Below are positions 1-7,792 of a DNA stretch of 52,651 bases, piece after piece. Position 1 is the stretch's first letter. Each line of letters begins with the position of its first letter. A program made the translations under genes and the position numbers. The notes under the pieces are model-generated. The model saw only the letters and a list, made by a program, of their open reading frames with translations. It was not told where the DNA came from and ran no database searches. Source of the DNA: JAVBPP01 sp031549535 (GTDB lineage: Bacteria; Bacillota; Clostridia; Oscillospirales; Acutalibacteraceae); NCBI GenBank assembly GCA_031549535.1, contig JAVBPP010000017.1, positions 1 to 52,651 of the forward strand, written 5' to 3'.

Positions 1-120
1 CTTGCCAGAAGATTGGTGAGGGTTTTTGTCGTCAGTCAAGGCGGACGACGCGGCTTTACTGTCGTAAAGCAAGGAGGACAACGCAGGCTGACGGCGAAAA
101 TACCACCAAGATTTGGCAAG
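1..120. repeat. Imperfect palindromic element, copy A (may extend left of the window)
   Basis: The block begins CTTGCCA and ends TGGCAAG. It folds on itself around a central hairpin, GCTTTAC (53-59) with loop TGTC and GTAAAGC (64-70). Further arms pair across it, for example GTCGTCAG near 28-35 with CTGACGGC near 88-95. A second, diverged copy in inverse orientation lies at 10936-11080; both share GGTGAGG, a T run, CAAGG, ACGC.GG, then the central hairpin, then a GGCG.GAAAA block. It immediately precedes radA and could act as a leader or terminator RNA, or be a short mobile palindrome. The left boundary may be cut by the window edge. Confidence 0.6.
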
Positions 121-158
121 GTTTCGTTGGTGGACTAATAATAAGGATGGTCATACAT

Positions 159-1535
159 ATGTCACCAAAAGCCAAGGCTGTTTATGTTTGCAATCAATGC
201 GGCCACGAAAGCGCCAAATGGTATGGCTGCTGCCCCGGCTGCAACGAATGGAACACCATGAACGAAGAAGTGAAGCTACAGCAGGCTCCGCGTAAGGAAA
301 GCGCGGGTGTTGCCGCAGCCCGTGCCTCCCGCGCCTTGCGGATTCATGAAATTCAATCCGATGAATCCGTGCGCTTTCACACCGGGCTGCGGGAGTTTGA
401 CCGTGTTTTGGGCGGCGGTATTGTGCGCGGCAGCGTGGTGCTGCTCAGCGGAGACCCCGGCATCGGTAAATCCACCATACTGCTGCAAATCTGTGAATTT
501 GTCGGAAAGTCGCTTGAAATTCTATATGTTTCGGGCGAGGAATCCGCGCACCAGATTAAGCTGCGCGCAAACCGGCTCGGAGTGCAGACGGACAAGCTCT
601 CCATCCTATGTGATACGGATGTGCAAGGGGTCTGCGAAACGATTCGTGCCACGCAGCCCGGCCTTGTATTCATTGATTCCATTCAAACCATGTCCATTGC
701 GGAACTGAGCTCCTCAGCGGGCAGCGTTACCCAGGTGCGCGAATCCACCTCTGCGTTTTTACATACGGCAAAGAGCCTGAATATCCCCGTCATCATCGTC
801 GGCCATGTCAATAAGGACGGTAATATCGCAGGGCCAAAAGTGCTGGAGCATATTGTGGACGCGGTGCTCTATTTTGAGGGTGAGCGCAATCTCTCCTACC
901 GCATTCTGCGCGCGGTGAAAAACCGTTTTGGCTCCACGAATGAAATCGGTGTGTTTGAAATGAATGAAAGTGGCTTAACTGAGGTGGAAAATCCCTCGCA
1001 GATGCTGCTTTCCGGCAGGGCGCAGAACACCTCCGGTTCGTGTATTGCCTGCGTGATGGAGGGCTCTCGCCCCATTCTGGCAGAGGTGCAGGGTCTTGTA
1101 ACACCCAGCAACTTTGGTACACCAAGGCGTATGGCCACCGGCTTTGACTATAATCGCATGTCTATGCTGCTTGCTGTTTTGGAAAAGCGGGCGGGCTACT
1201 TTTTCGGCACGATGGATGCTTATATCAATATTGCAGGCGGTTTAAAGCTGGACGAGCCCGCCACGGATTTACCCGTTGCGCTTTCCCTGATTTCCAGCCT
1301 GAAGGATGTTTGCATTTTGGAAGACGCCATCGCCTTCGGTGAAATCGGGCTGGGTGGTGAAATCCGCGCCGTAACAAGCTGTGAGCAACGCATTCGGGAA
1401 GCGGCCAGACAGGGTTTTCACCGTTGCCTGGTTCCAAAGCATAACGCCGTTAAAATCGCTGCGGCATTGAAAAAGGAAATTGAAGTGATTGGTGTGCGAA
1501 ATGTCATTGAAGCGTTTCGGCACATCGCGGAATAG
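159..1535 (+). CDS. radA: DNA repair protein RadA (Sms)
   Basis: RadA is a RecA-like ATPase that helps process recombination intermediates by branch migration. The 458-residue protein has an N-terminal zinc ribbon (C11, C14, C25, C28), a Walker A motif GDPGIGKST at about 98-106, the RadA signature KNRFG at about 254-258, and a C-terminal Lon-protease-like domain. This is the complete family architecture and normal length. I chose the ATG at 159 because AAGGATGG lies 8 nt upstream; an in-frame ATG at 147 sits inside that Shine-Dalgarno and is less likely. The next gene starts 9 bases after the stop, so the two are probably cotranscribed. The palindromic element at 1-120 forms the upstream region, and no clear sigma-A promoter is visible. 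Confidence 0.96.
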   Translation: MSPKAKAVYVCNQCGHESAKWYGCCPGCNEWNTMNEEVKLQQAPRKESAGVAAARASRALRIHEIQSDESVRFHTGLREFDRVLGGGIVRGSVVLLSGDPGIGKSTILLQICEFVGKSLEILYVSGEESAHQIKLRANRLGVQTDKLSILCDTDVQGVCETIRATQPGLVFIDSIQTMSIAELSSSAGSVTQVRESTSAFLHTAKSLNIPVIIVGHVNKDGNIAGPKVLEHIVDAVLYFEGERNLSYRILRAVKNRFGSTNEIGVFEMNESGLTEVENPSQMLLSGRAQNTSGSCIACVMEGSRPILAEVQGLVTPSNFGTPRRMATGFDYNRMSMLLAVLEKRAGYFFGTMDAYINIAGGLKLDEPATDLPVALSLISSLKDVCILEDAIAFGEIGLGGEIRAVTSCEQRIREAARQGFHRCLVPKHNAVKIAAALKKEIEVIGVRNVIEAFRHIAE

Positions 1536-1544
1536 GGGGCGGCC

Positions 1545-2309
1545 ATGCATCCGAATTTACCGGAGCATGATGTGGAGGTTTGCGCTGTTTCCGCGCAGGC
1601 CGCCGTTCTGCAGAAGCAGTTGCACAGCCTAAATATCTTAACGCTGCCAATCCCGCCGCACCCGTGTTTGAGTGCGGATGTTGCCTCGCATGCGGATATG
1701 AATCTGTTGCAGCTGAGCGAACGCGATATTCTCCTGTTGCCCGGCTTGGAAAAACAGCGGGAAACACTGCAATCCATGGGATTCCGCGCCCAATGCATCA
1801 AGGAAGAAATTTTCCCCGAATATCCGGCCAACGCGGCGCTTAACGCGGCATGTATCTCTAACGTTTTGTTTTGTAATCCAAAAAGCGTTGCACCGGAAGT
1901 TCTTGTGTTGGCGGCGGAGCTTTCTCTTACGATTGTGCGGGTAAAGCAAGGCTATACAAAATGCTCCGTTTGCATGGTGACGCCGCAGGCCTTCCTGACG
2001 GATGACGCCGGGATTGCGCGGGCAGGGGAGGCAAATGGCTTTTCTGTATTGCTGCTCTCGAAAGGCTCCGTACGGCTGGAGGGGCAGCCCTACGGCTTTA
2101 TTGGGGGAAGCTGTGGCTTAATCAGAAAAAAAACACTGCTGGCCAACGGCGACCTTTCCGGCCACGCAGACAGCAGCGTAATCTTTCCGTTTTTAGAGCA
2201 GCACGGCGTTCAGCCGTTTTACTCGCGGGAATATCCCTTAACAGATATCGGCGGCATCCTGCCGCTTGTGCAGAAGGCTACAAAACCCCAACACAGCAGT
2301 CATCCGTAA
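1545..2309 (+). CDS. DUF6873-type GME-fold protein of unknown function
   Basis: A 254-residue protein without signal peptide or membrane segment. Blocks such as ADVASHADM (about 45-53), VKQGYTKCSVC and TDDAGIA followed by GFIGGSCG look like the guanidino-group-modifying-enzyme fold family annotated as DUF6873 (recognised from memory). The conserved Asp, His and Cys positions suggest an enzyme-like site, but no substrate is known. The start ATG follows a G-rich tract and the gene trails radA by 9 bases. Its last 32 bases overlap the 3' end of the convergent mtaB gene. Family assignment is moderately sure; function is unknown. Confidence 0.7.
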   Translation: MHPNLPEHDVEVCAVSAQAAVLQKQLHSLNILTLPIPPHPCLSADVASHADMNLLQLSERDILLLPGLEKQRETLQSMGFRAQCIKEEIFPEYPANAALNAACISNVLFCNPKSVAPEVLVLAAELSLTIVRVKQGYTKCSVCMVTPQAFLTDDAGIARAGEANGFSVLLLSKGSVRLEGQPYGFIGGSCGLIRKKTLLANGDLSGHADSSVIFPFLEQHGVQPFYSREYPLTDIGGILPLVQKATKPQHSSHP

Positions 2310-3561
2310 CAGCTTGCACCCTAACGCGCAGCAGGCCACCCCGCTCTGCATACTCTGCGCCATAAACGCGCACAGGCGTGTAGTTGGCGGTGTAGCCCTG
2401 TAGGTATCCCTCTCCCGCTTCCTCCGGCAGAATCCAAAGCTCTCTTCCGATTTGCCGGGATAAAAACGCCGAACGAATTTCCTGAGATGCCGTTGTTAAT
2501 GCGCGGCATCTTTTTTCTTTTTCCGCCTTAGAAACCTGCTGCGGATGTTCGGCGGCGGGGGTGCCTTTTCTGCGTGAGTAAGGGAAAATATGTATTTTTT
2601 CAAATGCGATTTCCCGGATAAATGCCAGGGACTCCGCAAATTCAGCTTCGCTTTCACCCGGAAAGCCCACCATAACATCTGTTGTTAGGGTGCAATCCGG
2701 AAATACGCGGCGCAGCTCTTCGCAGAGTCTTCGGTATTCCTGCGTGCTGTAATGCCGATTCATACGCCGCAGCGTCTCATCACAACCGCTCTGCAAAGAG
2801 ATGTGAAACTGCGGGCAGAGTGTTTCAATCTTGGAAAGCGCCGAGATTTCCTCCGCTGTCACGTGATCCGGCTCCAGGGAGCCCAGGCGAATGCGCTCTA
2901 TGCCAGGCACCTGCGCAGCGATAGCCACCGCGTCACTCAGATGCAGCCCAAGGCCGCTGCCGTAGGCGGAGAGATTAATGCCCACTAAAACAAGCTCCCG
3001 AAAACCGGCCTGCCGCAGACGCTCGCATTCCAGGCGAATCTCCTCCGGCGGCTTGGATCGCACCCGTCCGCGCGCGTGGGGCACAACGCAGTAAGAACAA
3101 AAACGGTTACAGCCGTCCTCAATTTTGATGTAGGCGCGGGTACGTTCCCGAAAACCGCTTATCCCTTCGCAAAAGCTGTGTTGCTCCGTGTGCGGAATAA
3201 TGGAAACATACCGCTGCCCGGAGCGTTTGTATTCCTCCAAAAACATGGCAAGCTTTTCTTTCCCCGCGTTGCCAAATACAATATCTGCCTCTGCCAGCGC
3301 GGCGGCTTCTTTGGGAAACGCTTGCGGCATGCAGCCGCAAAGCAGAATCAAAGCCTCCGGGTGCAGCCGCCTGTAATGCCGTACGGTTTGCCGCGTTTTG
3401 CGGTCGCTCTGCGCGGTAACAGAGCAGGAGTTGATGATGTAGACGTCTGCGTCCGCCTCACAAGCCACGATTTCATAGCCGTGGCGTTGCAAGTCCTCGG
3501 CGATATATTGTGATTCGTACTGGTTCACTTTGCAGCCAAGCGTATGAATTGCCGCTTTCAT
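2278..3561 (-). CDS. mtaB: tRNA (N6-threonylcarbamoyladenosine(37)-C2)-methylthiotransferase MtaB
   Basis: This radical SAM methylthiotransferase converts t6A37 to ms2t6A37 in ANN-decoding tRNAs. The 427-residue protein shows the N-terminal UPF0004 cluster cysteines (C10, C46 and C77 in CGCMPQ), the radical SAM motif CNRFCSYC (C151, C155, C158) and a C-terminal TRAM-like region. A much longer frame runs upstream but crosses the neighbouring carboxypeptidase gene on the opposite strand. The ATG at 3561 has a clear GAGGAGG site upstream and gives the usual MKAAIHTLGCKVN beginning. It is the only minus-strand gene in the left half, diverging from the carboxypeptidase gene and converging on the DUF6873 gene. 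Confidence 0.95.
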   Translation of the reverse strand: MKAAIHTLGCKVNQYESQYIAEDLQRHGYEIVACEADADVYIINSCSVTAQSDRKTRQTVRHYRRLHPEALILLCGCMPQAFPKEAAALAEADIVFGNAGKEKLAMFLEEYKRSGQRYVSIIPHTEQHSFCEGISGFRERTRAYIKIEDGCNRFCSYCVVPHARGRVRSKPPEEIRLECERLRQAGFRELVLVGINLSAYGSGLGLHLSDAVAIAAQVPGIERIRLGSLEPDHVTAEEISALSKIETLCPQFHISLQSGCDETLRRMNRHYSTQEYRRLCEELRRVFPDCTLTTDVMVGFPGESEAEFAESLAFIREIAFEKIHIFPYSRRKGTPAAEHPQQVSKAEKEKRCRALTTASQEIRSAFLSRQIGRELWILPEEAGEGYLQGYTANYTPVRVYGAEYAERGGLLRVRVQAVTDDCCVGVL

Positions 3562-3655
3562 ATTGCGATAGCCTCCTCGCACTATTTTTGTATTACTTTT
3601 GACGAGCTGTGCATAAACATAAATGGAAAGCCTCGGGGGAAAGGATGGAAACCAA

Positions 3656-4876
3656 ATGAAACATAAAACCAGATGCATACTTGCAATTGTTTTAAGCCTT
3701 CTGCTATTGGTCAGTGCGGCGTCTGCTGCAGAAGCAAACAATGCGGCCGCGCAGTTAAAAAAAGAAACACAGACCAAAACAGTGAAAGCAACTGCGCCGC
3801 TGAGCAATATGCCGGTGAAGGTGAACGCGAAATCGGCCTTGCTCATGGATGCTGACACAGGAAAAATCTTGATGGCGCAAAATGAGCATGCAAAGCTGTA
3901 TCCGGCGTCCGTAACCAAAATCATGCCGCTGCTGCTCGTGACGGAGGCGATTGACCAAGGCAAAATTAAGCTAACCGACCTTGTGAACACCAGCAAAAAC
4001 GCCGCTTCCAAGGGCGGCTCCCAGATATGGCTCAAGGAAGGGGAGCGCATGACGGTTGATGAGCTGCTCAAGGCCACAGCGGTTTATTCCGCAAATGACG
4101 CCGTAACCTCGCTGGGCGAATATCTCGCCGGCAGCGAAGAAGCCTTCAACACCATGATGAATAACCGCGCCGCAGAGCTTGGCATGAAGGATACCTTTTT
4201 TGAAAACAGCACCGGGCTGGATGACAGCACAACCAAACATCTCACCAGCGCGCACGATGTCGCCATCATGTCGCGCGAACTGCTCAAGCATGAGCGCATT
4301 ATCAAGTATTCCACCATTTGGATGGATTCCCTGCGCGATGGGCAGACGCAGCTGGTAAACACCAACAGACTCATCCGCTTTTATCAGGGCATCACAGGCC
4401 TGAAAACCGGAACCACCAACAAGGCCGGCTGCTGCATCTCCGCCAGTGCAAGGCGGGATGGCACGCACCTGATAGCCGTTGTTATGGGCAGCCCCAGCAG
4501 CGACGACCGCTTCAATGGCGCAAAGGCAATGCTCAACTGGGGTTTTGCAAACTTTGTTACCGTAAAGCCGGAGGTTGACCAGTCCCTTATCACGAATGTG
4601 CAGGTGCTGCGGGGCGTTGAAGAGACAATTACACCCGAGTTGCCGGAGATCGGCCGGGTGCTCATCCCCAAAAACAGCAACAAGGAGATTAAGCAGGAGG
4701 TAAGCCTCGCCCTCAACGTGGAGGCTCCGGTGGAACAGGGGCAGGTACTCGGCAAAATCACCTTCAGCATGGACGGCGAGACGCTGGGCGAGTATAATTT
4801 GACCGCTGCATCCTCTGTCAACAAACTGCGCTTTCAGGATATTTTCCTGCGTCTGTTGGCCGCGCTCGGGCAATAA
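3656..4876 (+). CDS. D-alanyl-D-alanine carboxypeptidase (PBP5/DacF type)
   Basis: A secreted serine peptidase that trims the terminal D-Ala of peptidoglycan stem peptides. The 406-residue protein starts with a signal peptide (lysines, then a leucine-rich core, cleavage after AASA near residue 24). It carries the three penicillin-binding motifs: SVTK (S85-K88), SAN (145-147) and KTG (250-252). A C-terminal beta domain follows and the end GQ could be an amphipathic membrane anchor. The ATG at 3656 is chosen because AAGGATGG lies about 8 nt upstream. The gene stands alone between divergent mtaB and a terminator. Several family members are involved in sporulation (DacF, DacB); the sequence alone does not tell which one this is. 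Confidence 0.93.
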   Translation: MKHKTRCILAIVLSLLLLVSAASAAEANNAAAQLKKETQTKTVKATAPLSNMPVKVNAKSALLMDADTGKILMAQNEHAKLYPASVTKIMPLLLVTEAIDQGKIKLTDLVNTSKNAASKGGSQIWLKEGERMTVDELLKATAVYSANDAVTSLGEYLAGSEEAFNTMMNNRAAELGMKDTFFENSTGLDDSTTKHLTSAHDVAIMSRELLKHERIIKYSTIWMDSLRDGQTQLVNTNRLIRFYQGITGLKTGTTNKAGCCISASARRDGTHLIAVVMGSPSSDDRFNGAKAMLNWGFANFVTVKPEVDQSLITNVQVLRGVEETITPELPEIGRVLIPKNSNKEIKQEVSLALNVEAPVEQGQVLGKITFSMDGETLGEYNLTAASSVNKLRFQDIFLRLLAALGQ

Positions 4877-5000
4877 AAATAACAACAGCATCTCCCTGGC
4901 CAGCGAAGCAATTCGCGGCTGGGGTTTGCTGCGTTTTACACGAGTAAATCGCATACCAAGTAAGCTCAAGTATAGCAAAAATATTCGGTCAAAACAAGAA

Positions 5001-5025
5001 AAATCCGGATGAATCGGATTTTTTT
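5001..5025 (+). terminator. Intrinsic terminator after the carboxypeptidase gene
   Basis: AAATCCG (5001-5007) pairs with CGGATTT (5015-5021) across a 7-nt loop and runs into eight T residues. It ends the carboxypeptidase transcript before the pgi promoter. A second hairpin without a strong T run (CCAGCGAA with TTCGCGGCTGG near 4902-4922) lies just after the stop codon. Confidence 0.75.
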
Positions 5026-5045
5026 CAGAAACAGGCGTATTACGC

Positions 5046-5074
5046 TTGCAATACAGTCTTCTTTCGCGTACAAT
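5046..5074 (+). promoter_or_regulatory. Sigma-A promoter of pgi
   Basis: TTGCAA (5046-5051) and TACAAT (5069-5074) are separated by exactly 17 bases. The predicted start of transcription near 5081 leaves a short leader holding GGAGGT at 5095-5100, 8 nt before the TTG start codon. Confidence 0.75.
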
Positions 5075-5108
5075 ACTAATATGATGATATTCGTGGAGGT
5101 CGATTGTA

Positions 5109-6443
5109 TTGGGATTACGTTTGGTTTCGGACCATGTTGGTGATGAAGCCTCACAACTCGCGTTGCAGCAAATTGCGAAGGAGATTTATGACGCGCATGA
5201 TAAGCTGCATTCAGCAAGCGGCGAAGGCAGTGATTTTTTAGGCTGGGTAGACCTGCCTGTTACCTACGACAAGCAGGAATTCACCCGGATTGAGCAGGCG
5301 GCGCAGCGTATCCGCGCGAACAGCCGCATACTCGTTGTAATTGGTATCGGCGGCTCTTATCTTGGCGCACGCGCCGTTATTGAATGCATTCAGTCACAGT
5401 CCTATAACTTAAATTGCGGTGATTCACCGGAAATTTGGTTTGCGGGCAACAGCATCAGCCCAAGTGCCCTCCGGCGCTTGTATGACCGCTGTGCGCAGAC
5501 GGATTTCTCGGTGAATGTTATTTCTAAATCGGGCACAACCACCGAGCCCGCTATTGCGTTTCGCATGTTCCGCAAATTGCTGGTTGAAAAATACGGAAAA
5601 AAAGAGGCGGCGAAGCGAATTTTCGCCACAACGGACAAGGCGAAAGGAGCCCTGCGCAAGCTCTCGGAGCAGGAGGGGTATGAGACTTTTGTGGTGCCGG
5701 ATGATGTGGGCGGCCGCTATTCTGTTTTAACCGCAGTCGGCCTCTTGCCCATTGCCGCGGCCGGGGTGGATATCAACGCCCTCATGCAAGGGGCGCAGCA
5801 GGCGCGGGAGTTATATACCGTGCGGGATTTGCAGGCTAACGACTGCTACCGTTACGCCGCGATGCGCAACCTGTTATACCGCGCGGGCAAAAAGATTGAG
5901 ATACTTGCGTCCTATGAGCCGGATTTCGCCATGCTCAACGAATGGTTCAAGCAGCTTTACGGCGAAAGCGAGGGCAAAGACGGCAAGGGCATTTTTCCTG
6001 CCTCCGTGATTTATTCCACTGACCTGCACTCTCTAGGCCAATATGTGCAGGACGGGGAACGCAGCCTGTTTGAAACTGTGCTGACTGTAAAGGAGCCGGG
6101 CACAGATATCATCATGCAAGCGGAAGAAAACGATGAAGATGAACTGAACTACCTTGCGGGGAAGACACTTTCCTATGTGAATCACAACGCATTTTTGGGC
6201 ACCGTTTTAGCGCATAAGGACGGCGGTGTGCCAAATATCATCCTAGAACTGGAGCGCATGGATGCTTACCACCTGGGCTGGCTGCTCTATTTCTTTGAAA
6301 AAGCCTGCGGAATTTCGGGCTATGTATTGGGCGTAAATCCCTTTAATCAACCCGGGGTTGAGGAATATAAAAAGAATATGTTTGCTCTGCTGGGCAAACG
6401 AGGTTTTGAAGAGAGAAAAGCTGAATTAGAAAAAAGGATATAG
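5109..6443 (+). CDS. pgi: Glucose-6-phosphate isomerase
   Basis: Interconverts glucose 6-phosphate and fructose 6-phosphate in the cytoplasm. The 444-residue length fits the short Firmicutes form. Family landmarks include IGGSYLGARAVIE (about 77-89), ISKSGTTTEPAIAFR (sugar-phosphate-binding SIS loop), GGRYSVLTAVGLLPIA and a C-terminal region containing the usual catalytic lysine stretch (NPFNQPGVE.YK). The start is TTG at 5109, supported by GGAGGT 8 nt upstream and the promoter at 5046; there is no better in-frame ATG. The following P-loop gene starts 12 bases downstream with its own strong ribosome site and is probably in the same transcript. Confidence 0.95.
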   Translation: MGLRLVSDHVGDEASQLALQQIAKEIYDAHDKLHSASGEGSDFLGWVDLPVTYDKQEFTRIEQAAQRIRANSRILVVIGIGGSYLGARAVIECIQSQSYNLNCGDSPEIWFAGNSISPSALRRLYDRCAQTDFSVNVISKSGTTTEPAIAFRMFRKLLVEKYGKKEAAKRIFATTDKAKGALRKLSEQEGYETFVVPDDVGGRYSVLTAVGLLPIAAAGVDINALMQGAQQARELYTVRDLQANDCYRYAAMRNLLYRAGKKIEILASYEPDFAMLNEWFKQLYGESEGKDGKGIFPASVIYSTDLHSLGQYVQDGERSLFETVLTVKEPGTDIIMQAEENDEDELNYLAGKTLSYVNHNAFLGTVLAHKDGGVPNIILELERMDAYHLGWLLYFFEKACGISGYVLGVNPFNQPGVEEYKKNMFALLGKRGFEERKAELEKRI

Positions 6444-6455
6444 GAGGATGGAACT

Positions 6456-6872
6456 ATGATTTCATTAATTATCGGTCACAAGGGCTCCGGCAAAACGAAG
6501 CAGTTGATTGCCTGCGTAAATCAGGCGGTGGAACAATCGAACGGCCATGTCATTTGCGTGGAGAAACAGCGCCTGTTAACCTTTGACGTGGATTACCGCG
6601 CGCGGCTGGTGGAGACGGATGCGTTTCAGGTTTCCGGTTATGATGCATTTTTTGGCTTTCTGTGCGGCATCTGCGCAGGGGATAACGACATTACAGATAT
6701 TATGATTGACGCCACCTTGCGCATTGGCGGCCGGGATTATAACGACCTTGCAGCCTTCCTCTGCAACATCTCCAAGGTTGAAAGTATGCAGGATATCAAT
6801 ATCGTATTCACGATTTCCTCTGACAAAGAGGAGCTGCCCGCAGAGATTTTTGATGTCTGCAAGGTGCTGTAA
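6456..6872 (+). CDS. Small P-loop protein of unknown function
   Basis: A 138-residue cytoplasmic protein opening with a Walker A motif GHKGSGKT (residues 7-14). A hydrophobic strand ending in IMIDA (about 84-88) could be Walker B. It is far shorter than any standard NTPase and has no recognisable partner domain. The start ATG has AGGAGG a few bases upstream. It follows pgi closely and is separated from yceD by a new promoter, so it belongs to the pgi unit. Such short proteins are sometimes labelled PilT-like in Clostridia, but I see nothing that supports a pilus role. Likely a real gene; function unknown. Confidence 0.7.
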   Translation: MISLIIGHKGSGKTKQLIACVNQAVEQSNGHVICVEKQRLLTFDVDYRARLVETDAFQVSGYDAFFGFLCGICAGDNDITDIMIDATLRIGGRDYNDLAAFLCNISKVESMQDINIVFTISSDKEELPAEIFDVCKVL

Positions 6873-6903
6873 GCGATTCAATTGATAAATTTGGAATTTT
6901 TTA

Positions 6904-6932
6904 TTGACAAGAACTAACAGAATGGCTATAAT
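6904..6932 (+). promoter_or_regulatory. Consensus sigma-A promoter of yceD-rpmF
   Basis: TTGACA (6904-6909), a 17-base spacer and TATAAT (6927-6932) make a perfect match to the vegetative promoter consensus. This fits strong expression of the ribosomal protein L32 unit downstream. Confidence 0.9.
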
Positions 6933-6980
6933 ATTACCCGCGTGTAAATTTGGATTTGCGTTTTGTAAACGGAGAATGAG

Positions 6981-7469
6981 ATGACACTGTTTTTAGAGCC
7001 GGTTTTTAATAACATCGGCTATACGCTTCCCCTGCAGCATGAAGTGGATTTATCCGAAGAGACAATCTCCGGCATAAAAGCGTTTCGCGAAAAGCTGCGT
7101 GTGAGTGGAAGCGTTTCCAATGAGAGCGGCGTTGTGAAATACCGCGCACAATTGCAAACCATGCTTTCTTTGCCTTGTGACCGCTGTTTTAAAGCGTTGG
7201 AATACCCGTTGCGCCTTGAAACGCAGCACATCTTAGTCACAAGCGTGAATGAGGAAGAAACTGAGGACATGCTACTGTTGGATTCCATGCAGTTTGACTT
7301 GGACCGTGTTGTCAGTGAAGATTTATTCCTTTCTCTGCCCTCAAAGTTTTTATGCAGTGAAGACTGCAAAGGGGTCTGCCCGCAATGCGGGAAGGATCTC
7401 AACGAAGGATCATGCGGCTGCCAAAAACCAATAGACCCGCGTCTGGCGGTTTTGAAAGAGCTCTTATAA
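6981..7469 (+). CDS. yceD: YceD family protein (DUF177)
   Basis: A 162-residue protein of the YceD/DUF177 family, almost always encoded just before rpmF and implicated in 23S rRNA/large-subunit maturation. It shows the paired cysteines typical of the family: LPCDRC in the middle, then CSEDCKGVCPQCGKDL and a final CGC, a likely zinc site. Length and gene order are ordinary. GGAGA lies upstream of the ATG. The rpmF gene follows after 54 bases. Confidence 0.9.
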   Translation: MTLFLEPVFNNIGYTLPLQHEVDLSEETISGIKAFREKLRVSGSVSNESGVVKYRAQLQTMLSLPCDRCFKALEYPLRLETQHILVTSVNEEETEDMLLLDSMQFDLDRVVSEDLFLSLPSKFLCSEDCKGVCPQCGKDLNEGSCGCQKPIDPRLAVLKELL

Positions 7470-7523
7470 GCTCGGCGGCTTCATTGGATAGAATGCATTT
7501 GTAAGTTTAAGGAGGTGCTCAAA

Positions 7524-7706
7524 ATGGCAGTACCAAAGAGAAGAGTATCCAAAGCAAGCAGAGACAAACGCCGCTACAGCTATTGGAAGCTGGAAGCTCC
7601 CACTTTGGAAAAGTGTTCGCAGTGCGGCGAATACAAGCGTCCGCATAGGCTTTGCCCCGAATGCGGCTATTATAACGGCAAGCTCATCGTAAAGAAGGAC
7701 GCATAA
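7524..7706 (+). CDS. rpmF: 50S ribosomal protein L32
   Basis: A 60-residue, lysine- and arginine-rich ribosomal protein beginning MAVPKRRVSKA. It keeps the four zinc-ribbon cysteines (CSQC and CPEC about 13 residues apart), so this is the zinc-binding C+ form. The ATG at 7524 sits 6 nt after GGAGGTG; an upstream in-frame GTG lies inside that site and is rejected. A strong terminator follows 23 bases after the stop. Confidence 0.97.
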   Translation: MAVPKRRVSKASRDKRRYSYWKLEAPTLEKCSQCGEYKRPHRLCPECGYYNGKLIVKKDA

Positions 7707-7729
7707 GCCCTTCTCCTGCAACAAGCTGA

Positions 7730-7760
7730 GGTAGAGAAGACGCATCTTCTCTGCCTTTTT
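7730..7760 (+). terminator. Intrinsic terminator after rpmF
   Basis: GGTAGAGAAGA (7730-7740) pairs along 11 bases with TCTTCTCTGCC (7745-7755), with one G-T pair, across the loop CGCA. TTTTT follows. Confidence 0.88.
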
Positions 7761-7792
7761 GTCTTGTATACTCTACGAATGGGGGGGCCACC

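Noticed and set aside
3562..4077. N-terminal extension of mtaB by 172 residues
   Set aside because: It lies antisense to the well-supported carboxypeptidase gene, and the internal ATG at 3561 has a strong ribosome site and the family N-terminus.
4902..4930. Hairpin CCAGCGAA/TTCGCGGCTGG as the main terminator of the carboxypeptidase gene
   Set aside because: It has no real T run; the hairpin at 5001-5025 fits far better.
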